Origin: Mayfieldus sp963772265
Lineage (GTDB): Bacteria; Actinomycetota; Thermoleophilia; Solirubrobacterales; 70-9
Assembly (NCBI GenBank): GCA_963772265.1
Contig: CAVYWS010000010.1
Location: 62,001 to 126,000, forward strand
Reading direction: 5' to 3'
DNA length: 64,000 bases
The first letter of the stretch is position 1. Every line of letters begins with the position of its first letter. Below the pieces are notes generated by a model. That model did not search any database. It was not told the DNA's origin and saw nothing but the letters and a program-made list of their open reading frames with translations. The position numbers and the translations under genes are program-made. Shown one piece after another: positions 54,027 to 61,973 of this stretch.

Positions 54027-55407
54027 TCCAGTGCTCCTCGAGGTTGGCGACCAGGGCCGGGCTGAGGTGGCAGTAGGCCTGCTCGCGGGCGAAGGTCGCC
54101 ATGTAGTGGCGAAAGACGTCGAGCGGTTCCTCGCCGATCCGCATCGCGCGCCTGTTGGCCGCAGCGTTGACCAGGCCGGAGCTGGTCAGGGCCTCGATCC
54201 GCGCCTCCAGCGCGGCGTCCACCGCGTCCGCCTCGACCGTCTCGTCGCAGATCAGCTCGGCGGGCGGCGTACCCGCCTCGAACTCGAGCCCCGAGACGAT
54301 CGCCTGGCGGGCCAGGCGGTCGCCGACGAAGCGGGGCAGGCGCAGGTTGGAGGCGCCGGGGATGATCCCCTCCTTGCGAGCGGGCAGATAGAGCCGGCAG
54401 CCACGCCCGGCGATCACGTGATCGACGACGTGAAGAAGCTGGCAGGCGCCGCCGATCGCATAGGTCTCGGCGGCGGCGATCCAGAGCTTCTCGGTCGTCT
54501 CCTCCGGCTCACCGGGGCGAAACTCGGGTCCGCTGAGGCCGCGGTAGATCTTGTTGACGTATCCGAGGTCGCGGGTGACGAAGAACATGAACGGAAGCGA
54601 GCCGCGATAGAGCCTGGTCAGGTTGAGCCCGGCTCCGAGGATCCGCCTGCCGGCATAGCGGGGGTGATCGACGGGGCCGCCGCGCACCACGCCGACCTCG
54701 ATCTCGGGATCGAGCAGGATCAGGTCGACGCCGACCTCGGTGGGCCCCAGGGTGGTCTCGTCCTCGGCGTTGAGGTGGCGGGGGTTTCTCATCTCGAGGA
54801 TCCCGGCCCGCCCGCGGCGACTGACGTGCACGGCGCCGAGATCCAGCTCGCCGGCGGCGCGGAACTCGTCGAGCCTCTGCAGCGCCTCCGCAGTCGGCCG
54901 CAGCATCGTGTGGACGAGGTGGCCCCCGGCCCGCGGCGAGGAAAGGACATGGGCGAGCAGCAGGCCCTGAGCGATCTCGACGCCCTCCTTCTCCGCCAGC
55001 GGCCGCTCCAGCTCGGCCGCGATCTCATCCCGGTTCGGGGTCAGCCCCGGGAAGCGCTCGGCCGCCGCGAAGACCAACTCGTCGTCGCGCAGGGGACGGG
55101 TCCCCTCTTCGGTGAGCGCGGCATGGACCTCGTCGACGTGAGCGCGCAGGAACAGCTCACGGGCCTCGTTGAGCGCCGCCGCGATCGCGCGCGCCGCGTC
55201 GCGCTCGGCGTCGCCCCGCTGCGGCACCGGGGGCAGGCGTTCGAGAAGCTGCTCGCCCCTGAGCAGGTACTTGCCGACCGCCTGCCCCTGCTGCTCGAAA
55301 CGACCGTCCTCAGCCGGGACGATCGCCGCCCAAGCCGCGATCTGGGCCGGAGGCAGCCCGGCTCCCTCGAGGAGCCCCTCCGGTACAGTGCTCGTCGTCG
55401 CCGCCAT
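54004..55407 (-). CDS. DpgC-like cofactor-independent arylacetyl-CoA 1,2-dioxygenase (crotonase fold)
   Basis: 467 aa, intact. An N-terminal helical region of about 185 residues precedes a crotonase-fold domain, the layout of DpgC, the (3,5-dihydroxyphenyl)acetyl-CoA 1,2-dioxygenase of glycopeptide producers. Characteristic blocks: NPRHLNAEDETTLGPTEVGV, NKIYRGLSGPEF, the oxyanion-hole region YAIGGACQLLHVVDHVIAG and LPARKEGIIPGASNLRLPRF. Ordinary enoyl-CoA hydratases are about 260 aa and lack the N-terminal part. DpgC uses O2 without metal or flavin to convert arylacetyl-CoA to arylglyoxylate plus CoA. The ATG at 55407 is preferred (a GTG sits one codon upstream). Catabolic context here, with no glycopeptide synthetase; see findings. 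Confidence 0.85.
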   Translation of the reverse strand: MAATTSTVPEGLLEGAGLPPAQIAAWAAIVPAEDGRFEQQGQAVGKYLLRGEQLLERLPPVPQRGDAERDAARAIAAALNEARELFLRAHVDEVHAALTEEGTRPLRDDELVFAAAERFPGLTPNRDEIAAELERPLAEKEGVEIAQGLLLAHVLSSPRAGGHLVHTMLRPTAEALQRLDEFRAAGELDLGAVHVSRRGRAGILEMRNPRHLNAEDETTLGPTEVGVDLILLDPEIEVGVVRGGPVDHPRYAGRRILGAGLNLTRLYRGSLPFMFFVTRDLGYVNKIYRGLSGPEFRPGEPEETTEKLWIAAAETYAIGGACQLLHVVDHVIAGRGCRLYLPARKEGIIPGASNLRLPRFVGDRLARQAIVSGLEFEAGTPPAELICDETVEADAVDAALEARIEALTSSGLVNAAANRRAMRIGEEPLDVFRHYMATFAREQAYCHLSPALVANLEEHWNAHERSL

Positions 55408-56810
55408 CACGCTTTCCGCGAATCGCTGCTCAGCATCGCGGCGACTTCGCGTCCCAGGGCGCCGACGATCTCCTGTGGTTCGGGCACCAGGCCGCGGTCG
55501 GCCATCACTCCCACGGTCACCTCGCCGGCGTAGCTGAAGATCGAGAAGCTCATCGAGACGCTGCCAGCCGTTGGCGCCCAGACGAGCACCCCGCGCACAG
55601 GCGTCCCGGCGAGGTAGACGCGCTCGGCGGGGCCCGGGACGTTGGTCATCACCGCCGAGCCGGTCGCCGAGAAGAGGTCGAGCAGTCGCTGTTCGACCGC
55701 CTCCGGCGTCGTGCCCAACGCCTCGAGCAGGCCGTAGCCGACCGCGCCTTCGGGCGACTGCTTGATCTCGAGCATGCGGCGGTGGACCTCCTCGAGTCGC
55801 CGCTGGCGATCCTCGATTCCCACCGGGACCGTCAGCAGCACGAGCCCGAAGCGGTTGCCCAGATCGCGCGGCAGCGGCCGGTCGAGCGGGCGGAGGTTGA
55901 ACGGCACGAAGGCGTGGATCTCATCGACCAGGCTGTCGCGCGCGGCGAGGTAGGCGCGCAATGCTCCCGCGATGGCGGTCACCAGCACGTCGTTGACCGT
56001 CGTGCCGGTCGCGTGCCCGACCGCCTTCACGTCGTCGAGCGGGATCGGATCCGACCAGGAGACCCGGTCGGCGATGCCCAGCTCGCCCTTGAAGACCGTC
56101 CTCGTGTCAGGACGTCTGAACAGCGTCTTGCCGACCGCCTTGAGGTCGTCGCGCGCAGCCGCGGCGAGGTCCAGCAGCTTGGCGGGATCGCGGGCGACCT
56201 GCACGGCCTCGTGGGTCAAGGCCTTGCCGGCACCGACGCCGATCTCGGCGGCGCGGCCAACGGGTCGCACCGCCTCGCCGAGCAGGCTGCTCGTCCCGGC
56301 ACCCTCCTCCTCGCCGACCTGCTCAGGCTCGATCCCGGCGTCCGACTGCGCGTCGGTCAGCGACAGCAGCACCCTCGCCAGCGCCACCCCGTCGGCGATG
56401 CAGTGGTGCATTCGCACGACGATCGCCGAACCGGAGTCGTAACCGTCGACCAGGTACCAGTCCCACAGCGGGCGGGCCCGGTCCAGCGGGCGGGCCATCA
56501 CGTCGGACACCAGCTCCTGCAGTGCGGAGGCGTCCCCGGGTGCCGGCAGCGCCACCCGGTGCAGATGCAGGTCGAGGTCGAAGTCGGTGTCCTCCCAGCT
56601 CGGGCCGCGCAGCGGGATGCGGCTCTCTGCGATCCGCTGGCGAAAGCGGGGGAAGCGGTCGACCAGGCGGCTGCTGACCACCTCGCGCACCGCATCCCAG
56701 TCCAGCGCCTCGTCGAACCAGATCACCCCCGTGATCACCATCAGGTTGGTCGGGCGGTCCATGTGCAGCCAGGCCGCGTCGGCCGTGGACATTCGCTGGG
56801 CGGGGCTCAT
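55407..56810 (-). CDS. Wax ester synthase / diacylglycerol O-acyltransferase (WS/DGAT)
   Basis: 467-aa acyl-CoA acyltransferase. Active-site HHxxxDG is intact at 135-141 (MHHCIADGVAL). Other blocks: TADAAWLHMDRPTNLM, NDVLVTAIAGALRAYLA and TNVPGPAERVYLAG. Makes triacylglycerol or wax ester from acyl-CoA, membrane associated. Presence inside an aromatic-acid operon is unusual; acyl-CoA generated from aromatics may be stored directly, or the enzyme may act on another acyl acceptor. Its stop overlaps the DpgC-like ATG by 1 nt. Confidence 0.9.
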   Translation of the reverse strand: MSPAQRMSTADAAWLHMDRPTNLMVITGVIWFDEALDWDAVREVVSSRLVDRFPRFRQRIAESRIPLRGPSWEDTDFDLDLHLHRVALPAPGDASALQELVSDVMARPLDRARPLWDWYLVDGYDSGSAIVVRMHHCIADGVALARVLLSLTDAQSDAGIEPEQVGEEEGAGTSSLLGEAVRPVGRAAEIGVGAGKALTHEAVQVARDPAKLLDLAAAARDDLKAVGKTLFRRPDTRTVFKGELGIADRVSWSDPIPLDDVKAVGHATGTTVNDVLVTAIAGALRAYLAARDSLVDEIHAFVPFNLRPLDRPLPRDLGNRFGLVLLTVPVGIEDRQRRLEEVHRRMLEIKQSPEGAVGYGLLEALGTTPEAVEQRLLDLFSATGSAVMTNVPGPAERVYLAGTPVRGVLVWAPTAGSVSMSFSIFSYAGEVTVGVMADRGLVPEPQEIVGALGREVAAMLSSDSRKA

Positions 56811-56819
56811 CGGACCTCC

Positions 56820-57503
56820 TCAGGATTTCGCCGATGCGACGAACTCGCGGACTTCCGTCGCCGGCTCCGAGTAGGCGTCCCCGAGGGCCGCCTCGATCGC
56901 GGTCATGTACTCCTCGGCCCAGGCCGGGAACTCGTAGTCGATCGCGCGCAGGAACTCCAGCGACGCGGCGAGGCGGATGTCTGCGATCGAGGGATCGTCG
57001 CCGCCGATGAACTTCTTGCCGTCCAGGAAGAACGACCGGTAGGCCTCCAGCGGCATGGCCAGCGCATCCCCTGCCTCCTTCTCGGCGCGCTGCTTGAGCT
57101 CCTCGTCGGCGTCCGACGAGCCCACCTCACCCGGATACTGCGGGAAGGAGAGGGTCGGGTAGGTCGCGCGAGCGATCAGCGGATAGAGCGTGCCGATCAA
57201 ATAGAACATCGCGCTGTCGACCATCGCCCGCCGGTCCGGGTCGGTCGGATAGAACCGCTCGAGGCCGTGCTTGTTGCAGAGGTACTGCATGATCGCGCAG
57301 CTCTCCCAGAGCGACCCGTTCGGCAGCCCCTCCTCCTCGAGTAGCGGCGTGAGGTCAGCGGGGTCCTTGGAAAGGAACTCCGGCGTGCCCTTCTTGCCCC
57401 ATACGTCGAGCTCTTCGAAGTCGAGCCCCGCGGCCCGCACGAAGATCCTGACGCAGAGGTTGTTGACGCTCGGCTTGAGGATGCTCAATGTGTTGGTTGC
57501 CAT
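56820..57503 (-). CDS. Glutathione S-transferase-like protein
   Basis: 227 aa, intact. N-terminal thioredoxin-fold domain with LSILKPSVNNLCVRIFVRAAG (Ser/Asn near the usual catalytic position), TPLLEEEGLPNGSLWESCAIMQYLCNKH with the conserved ES pair binding the gamma-glutamyl group, then an all-helical C-terminal domain (GGDDPSIADIRLAASLEFL). Actinobacteria of this kind usually make mycothiol, not glutathione, so the thiol partner is uncertain. In an aromatic operon an isomerase (maleylpyruvate-isomerase-like) or detoxifying role is possible. Lies 9 bp upstream of WS/DGAT. Confidence 0.85.
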   Translation of the reverse strand: MATNTLSILKPSVNNLCVRIFVRAAGLDFEELDVWGKKGTPEFLSKDPADLTPLLEEEGLPNGSLWESCAIMQYLCNKHGLERFYPTDPDRRAMVDSAMFYLIGTLYPLIARATYPTLSFPQYPGEVGSSDADEELKQRAEKEAGDALAMPLEAYRSFFLDGKKFIGGDDPSIADIRLAASLEFLRAIDYEFPAWAEEYMTAIEAALGDAYSEPATEVREFVASAKS

Positions 57504-57504
57504 C

Positions 57505-58830
57505 TCACCTCTCCTCGCTCTCAGCCTCTCTTAGGACGAGCTTCGATTTGTACTCGCTTCGCTCCAGGCTCCCCCACGGCACCAGATCGACGCGGGTCTG
57601 AACGACGAGCACCTCGCGAAGTCTGTCGCGTATCGCCTCGGCTAGCCCGGCGTCGGCGCGGCCGTCCCGCCCGAGCTCGACGTTGACCGGAAGCGGCGGA
57701 TCCTGCTTTGGCCCGGCCGACCGGGGGCGAAGGACGACCTGTCCACTGACCTGGGGAGCGAACCCGCTCACCACTTCCCGCACCGCCGAAGGGAAGACGT
57801 TGACGCCGCGAACGATCAGCATGTCGTCGGTTCGCCCGACGCAACGTAGGCGTGGGCCGGTGCGTCCGCAGCCGCAGGGGCTGGTCCGAATCTCGACCTG
57901 GTCGCGGGTGCGAAAGCGCAGCAGAGGCGCGGCGCGGTGGCGGAGGTGGGTCAGGACCAGCTCTCCGCCGGCGCCATCCTCGATCTCCAGGGCCGCGCCG
58001 GTGGCGGCGTCGATCAGCTCGGCGTGGACGAAGTCGCGGGCGCCGAGGTGCATCCCGTCCTGCTCTTCGCACTCCCCCCACAGCGACACCCCGATGTCGC
58101 CGATGCCCATCGCTTCGGTGACCCGGGCGCCCCAGCCCTCTTCGAGCATCGCGCGGAACGCCGGCTCGCCGCCGCCGGGCTCACCTGCCACGAGGACCCG
58201 CTCGACGCTCGATCGCCGCAGGTCGATGTCGCGCTGCGCCGCCCACTCGATCAGATGGGCAGCGTAGGACGGCGTCAGCACGGCGGCCTCGGGGTGGAGC
58301 AGCTCGATCGCCCGGACCAAGCGCTCGGTGTTCCCCGTTCCGACTGGGATGTGACAGAGGCCGACGCGCTCGAAGGCGGCCAGCGCGGCTCCGGCGACGA
58401 ATGGGCCGGCGTTGTAGGTGGAGACGATCCGTTGGCCGGCATCTATCCCGGATGCCGCGTAACTGCGCGCCGACCCGGTCACCCAGTTGTCGAGATCGCC
58501 GGCTGTCAGCGGAACGTAGCTGGGCGAGCCGCTGGTGCCGCTGGTCGAATAGATCCTGGCTATCTCCGAGGGTTCCGCGCAGAGATGTGCGCCGATTGGA
58601 TCCTCCGGCGTGCAGGTCGCCTTGACCTCCTGCTTGTCGGTGAGCGGAAGCCCGGCGATCTCCGCGAGCCCACCGGCGTCGGCTGCGGAGCCGAAGCCCG
58701 CTGCAGCCAGCTTCTGGCGGTAGAAGGCCGATCGGTCGAACAGGTAGTCGAGCTGGGAGCGATAGGAGGCGTCGTCGATCGCATGCTGCTCCGCCCAGGG
58801 CCGGGTCTCGACCTCGGGCGCGAGGATCAC
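57505..58830 (-). CDS. Phenylacetate-CoA ligase-like (PaaK family) enzyme
   Basis: 441 aa, intact. IYSTSGTSGSPSYVPLT (AMP loop), TPSYAAHLIEWAAQRDID, AMGIGDIGVSLWGECEEQDGMH, FRTRDQVEIRTSPCGCGRTG, GRTDDMLIVRGVNVFPSAV, and C-terminal SEYKSKLVL with the acyl-transfer lysine. It is the third PaaK-family protein in the window and clearly distinct from the one encoded at 52.7-54.0 kb, so different aryl acids are likely. It overlaps the citrate-synthase-like gene by 4 bp and precedes the GST gene by 1 bp. Confidence 0.9.
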   Translation of the reverse strand: MILAPEVETRPWAEQHAIDDASYRSQLDYLFDRSAFYRQKLAAAGFGSAADAGGLAEIAGLPLTDKQEVKATCTPEDPIGAHLCAEPSEIARIYSTSGTSGSPSYVPLTAGDLDNWVTGSARSYAASGIDAGQRIVSTYNAGPFVAGAALAAFERVGLCHIPVGTGNTERLVRAIELLHPEAAVLTPSYAAHLIEWAAQRDIDLRRSSVERVLVAGEPGGGEPAFRAMLEEGWGARVTEAMGIGDIGVSLWGECEEQDGMHLGARDFVHAELIDAATGAALEIEDGAGGELVLTHLRHRAAPLLRFRTRDQVEIRTSPCGCGRTGPRLRCVGRTDDMLIVRGVNVFPSAVREVVSGFAPQVSGQVVLRPRSAGPKQDPPLPVNVELGRDGRADAGLAEAIRDRLREVLVVQTRVDLVPWGSLERSEYKSKLVLREAESEER

Positions 58831-59624
58831 CGGGCCGGCTCTTCGGGAGGTGGCTCGTACTCGATCGCCTCCTCCGCCCTCGCGGCCATCAGGAAGCCGA
58901 GGGGCCGCTCCTGCTCCTCGGCGAGGTGTGCGAGCAGGCCCGCCGTGCGGGCGAGGATCGGGACCGCCTTCACCGCGGCGGACGCGAACCCCAGGTCGAG
59001 CATCACCGCGGCGATCGGCATCGCGACGTTCATCGTCAGCGGCCTGCCCCAGGCGTCGGCTACGCCGTCGCGAAAGCAGCGGGCCAGCACGACATGGGGG
59101 CCGCTCACCTCCCGCGCGTCGGCAAGTTCGAGGATCCGCTCGGCCCGCGGATCGAGCGGCCGGTGAACCGGATGGCCGAACCCGGGCATCTTCCCGCCCG
59201 ACGCGTGAACCGCGGTCGCGGCCTCAGCGGCGACCGATGCCGGCTCGGCGCCCGCGGCGACCTTCTCCTGGGCGTCCTCGAGCAGCCGCGCGCACTCCTC
59301 CGAGGTGCCGAGGATGACCGGGCCGCAGCCGAGGATTCCCGCCGCGACCGCTCCCTGCAGCGACCCGGGATCGGCGGCGAGGGTCATCCGGGCGGCGACG
59401 TTCGTGGGCATCATCCCGTGCTCGGCGATCGCGACCAGCAACAGGTCGAGGAAGAAGCGCTGGTCCTCGGTCGGCTCGCGGCCGGTGAGCAGCAGGTGGA
59501 AGTACTCCGTGAACCCCAGCCTGCCCATCAGGTCGCGGCAGAGATCGCGTCCCCGAACTTCGACTCGGTCGGGGTAGGCCTGGCTGATTTGGCTGACGGG
59601 CACCCCGGCCTTACCGATCTGCAT
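58827..59624 (-). CDS. Short citrate-synthase-family protein (citryl-CoA-lyase-like)
   Basis: 265 aa from ATG 59624 (an upstream start at 59648 is possible). Citrate synthase fold reduced to the core: RGRDLCRDLMGRLGFTEYFH, VAIAEHGMMPTNVAARM (histidine), PGFGHPVHRPLDPRAERIL (catalytic histidine and downstream acid region) and LTMNVAMPIAAVMLDLGF. Full citrate synthases are about 370-430 aa; this short form matches citryl-CoA lyase-like proteins that cleave or form C-C bonds next to a CoA thioester. First gene of the minus-strand operon. The probable role is an aldol/Claisen step on a CoA intermediate of the aromatic pathway; this is inference from position. Confidence 0.82.
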   Translation of the reverse strand: MQIGKAGVPVSQISQAYPDRVEVRGRDLCRDLMGRLGFTEYFHLLLTGREPTEDQRFFLDLLLVAIAEHGMMPTNVAARMTLAADPGSLQGAVAAGILGCGPVILGTSEECARLLEDAQEKVAAGAEPASVAAEAATAVHASGGKMPGFGHPVHRPLDPRAERILELADAREVSGPHVVLARCFRDGVADAWGRPLTMNVAMPIAAVMLDLGFASAAVKAVPILARTAGLLAHLAEEQERPLGFLMAARAEEAIEYEPPPEEPAR

Positions 59625-59661
59625 ACAGACGACCCGACAATACGCCAAGCCGTGCGGCGGG

Positions 59662-59667
59662 TAGCCT
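59662..59667 (+). promoter_or_regulatory. -10-like element TAGCCT before acetoacetyl-CoA synthetase
   Basis: TAGCCT lies 10 nt before the ATG at 59678 in the divergent region between the citrate-synthase-like gene and acetoacetyl-CoA synthetase, without a ribosome binding site. Confidence 0.3.
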
Positions 59668-59677
59668 CTGGGCAGGG

Positions 59678-61661
59678 ATGAATGAGGTTGGAGAGGTCCT
59701 TTGGTCGCCGCCCGCCGACGTGCGCGAAACGACGCAGATGGGTCGCTTCCTCGACTTCGTCCGCGACCGTCGCGGTCTTGACTTCGGCGATTACGACCAG
59801 CTCTGGCAATGGTCGGTCTCCGATCTCGAGGGCTTCTGGGGCTCGATCTGGGATTTCTTCGGGGTCAAGGCACAGACCCCGTATCAGCAGGTGCTCGCCT
59901 CGCGCGAGATGCCCGGCGCGCAGTGGTTCACCGGCGCCCGGCTCAACTACGCCGAGCACATGCTCGGCACCGACGAGGACCTCGACCGGGTCGCCGTGGT
60001 CGCCCGATCGCAGACCCGAGACCCGCTCGAGCTGACCTTCGGCGAGTTGCGCGACCAGGTTGCGCGGGCGCGGGTGGGCCTGCGGCGGCTGGGCATCGGC
60101 GAGGGCGATCGGGTCGTCGCCTACATGCCGAACATCCCCGAGACCCTGGTCGCCTTTCTCGCCACGACCAGCCTCGGCGCGATCTGGGCCTCCTGCGCCA
60201 CCGAGTTCGGCCCTCGCAGCGTGATCGACCGCTTCGCCGACCTCGAGCCGAAGCTGCTGCTGGCGATCGCCGGCTATCGCTACGGCGAGAAGCCGATCGA
60301 CCGCCGCGCCGAGGTCGCCGAGGTGCGCGGCGCGCTTCCCGGGCTCGAGCACGTGGTCCACGTCCCCTACGCGGGCGGCGAGGAGGACTCCCTGCCCGAC
60401 GCCGTGGCGTGGGAGGAGCTGCTGGGCGAAGCCGGGCCGCTCGAGTTCGACCCGGTGCCGTTCGACCATCCCCTCTGCGTGCTGTTCTCCTCCGGCACGA
60501 CCGGCAAGCCGAAGGCGATCGTGCACCGCCACGGCGGCATCCTTCTCGAGCATCTCAAGAACCAGGGCCTGAGCTGGGACCTGCAGCCTGGCGACCGCCT
60601 GATGTGGTTCACGACCACCGCCTGGATGATGTGGAACGCGCTGGTCTCGACCCTGCTGTTCCGGGCCTCGATCGTGATGCTCGACGGCAACCCGCTCTAT
60701 CCCGACCTGACGCTCGCAATGGCGGCTCGCCGAGGAGCTGCGGCCGACGCTGATGGGCGCCGTGCCCGCCTACCTGATGGGCTGCCGCAAGGGCGGCGTG
60801 CAGCTTGCCGGCCTCGATCTCTCCAGCATCCGCCAGCTCGCCGCGGCCGGCTCGCCGCTGCCGCCGGAGGGCTACGACTGGGTCTACGAGCAGCTCGGCG
60901 CGGACGTCCTGCTCAACGTCGGCAGCGGCGGCACCGACGTCTGCAGCGGGCTCGTCCAGGGCTCGCCGATGCTGCCCGTCTACCGGGGCGAGATCGCCGG
61001 GCGCTGCCTGGGGGTCGACAGCGCCGCCTACGACGAAGCCGGGGAGCCGGTGGTCGGAGAGCTCGGCGAGCTGGTCATCCGCCAGCCGATGCCCTCGATG
61101 CCGGTCGGCCTCTGGGGTGACTCCGACGGCTCGCGCTTCCGCAGCTCCTACTTCGACCATTACCCCGGGGTGCTTCGCTTCGGCGACTGGATCCTGTTCA
61201 CCGAGCGCGGCAGCTGCGTGGTCACCGGGCGCTCCGACGCGACGCTCAATCGCGGCGGCGTTCGGCTCGGAACCGGGGAGCTCTACGCCGTCGTCGAGGG
61301 GATCGACGAGGTGCTCGACAGCCTCGTCGTCCACCTCGAGGACCCCGAGGGCGGCCCCGGTGAGCTGATCCTCTTCGTCACCCTCGCCGACGGGGTCGAG
61401 CTCGACGACGAGCTGCGGGGGCTGCTCGCCGGCGAGCTGCGCCGCGAGCTCTCACCCCGGCACGTGCCGGACACGGTCGAGTCGGTGCCGGCGATCCCGC
61501 GCACGATGACCCAGAAGAAGCTCGAGGTACCGGTGAAGCGGATACTGCTCGGCGCGACGGCCGATCAGGTCGCGAGCCGCGACGCACTGGTCGACCCCGA
61601 GGCCCTGGAGGCGTTCGTCGACTACGCGGCGCAGCGTTCTGCGACCGGGGCGCCGTCGTAG
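59678..61661 (+). CDS. Acetoacetyl-CoA synthetase, one frameshift
   Basis: About 660-aa AMP-forming ligase. The N terminus VLWSPPADVRETTQMGRFL and the WSVSDLEGFWGSIWDFF block identify the AacS subfamily. The AMP loop is LFSSGTTGKPKAIVH, then WFTTTAWMMWN and GGTDVCSG. The C-terminal lysine lies in MTQKKLEVPVKRIL. An extra G near 60728 breaks the frame (natural LAMARLAEELRPTLMG). Activates acetoacetate to acetoacetyl-CoA in the cytosol, linking ketone-body-type intermediates to central metabolism. Divergent from the aromatic operon. Confidence 0.92.
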
Positions 61662-61973
61662 CCGCTTCTGCTTTCACGCGAAGGGGGAAGCCGGCCGGAG
61701 TTGGCCACGACTCCTGGAAGCTTGGGCATTGGGTAGGCATCGGGAGCGAGATACTGATCGAGGGATGTCGAGGGCAAACGCGATGTCGTGCTGCTGATAG
61801 CCGACCACTTCTCCGCCACGGGCGAGGTCGGTCCCACGGAGGCTCTCAATCCAGAGGTCACGTTCACGACGCCTGGCGACGTCGGCAGCCCCCGTCATAC
61901 CTGCGGAAGGTCTGGGGGCACAGCCCGAGTTGAACCCCGGCGATGCTTGTGAGACGGTTGGCTCGAATAGTCC
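61662..61973. other. Non-coding or decayed stretch
   Basis: 312 bp without a convincing gene. Minus-strand frames (parts of 61622-61867 and 61674-62000) show short protein-like phrases (RRRERDLWIESLRGTDLARG, VVGYQQHDIAFALDI) in shifting frames, which could be a decayed gene fragment, but no family is recognisable and there is no complete open frame. Confidence 0.35.
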
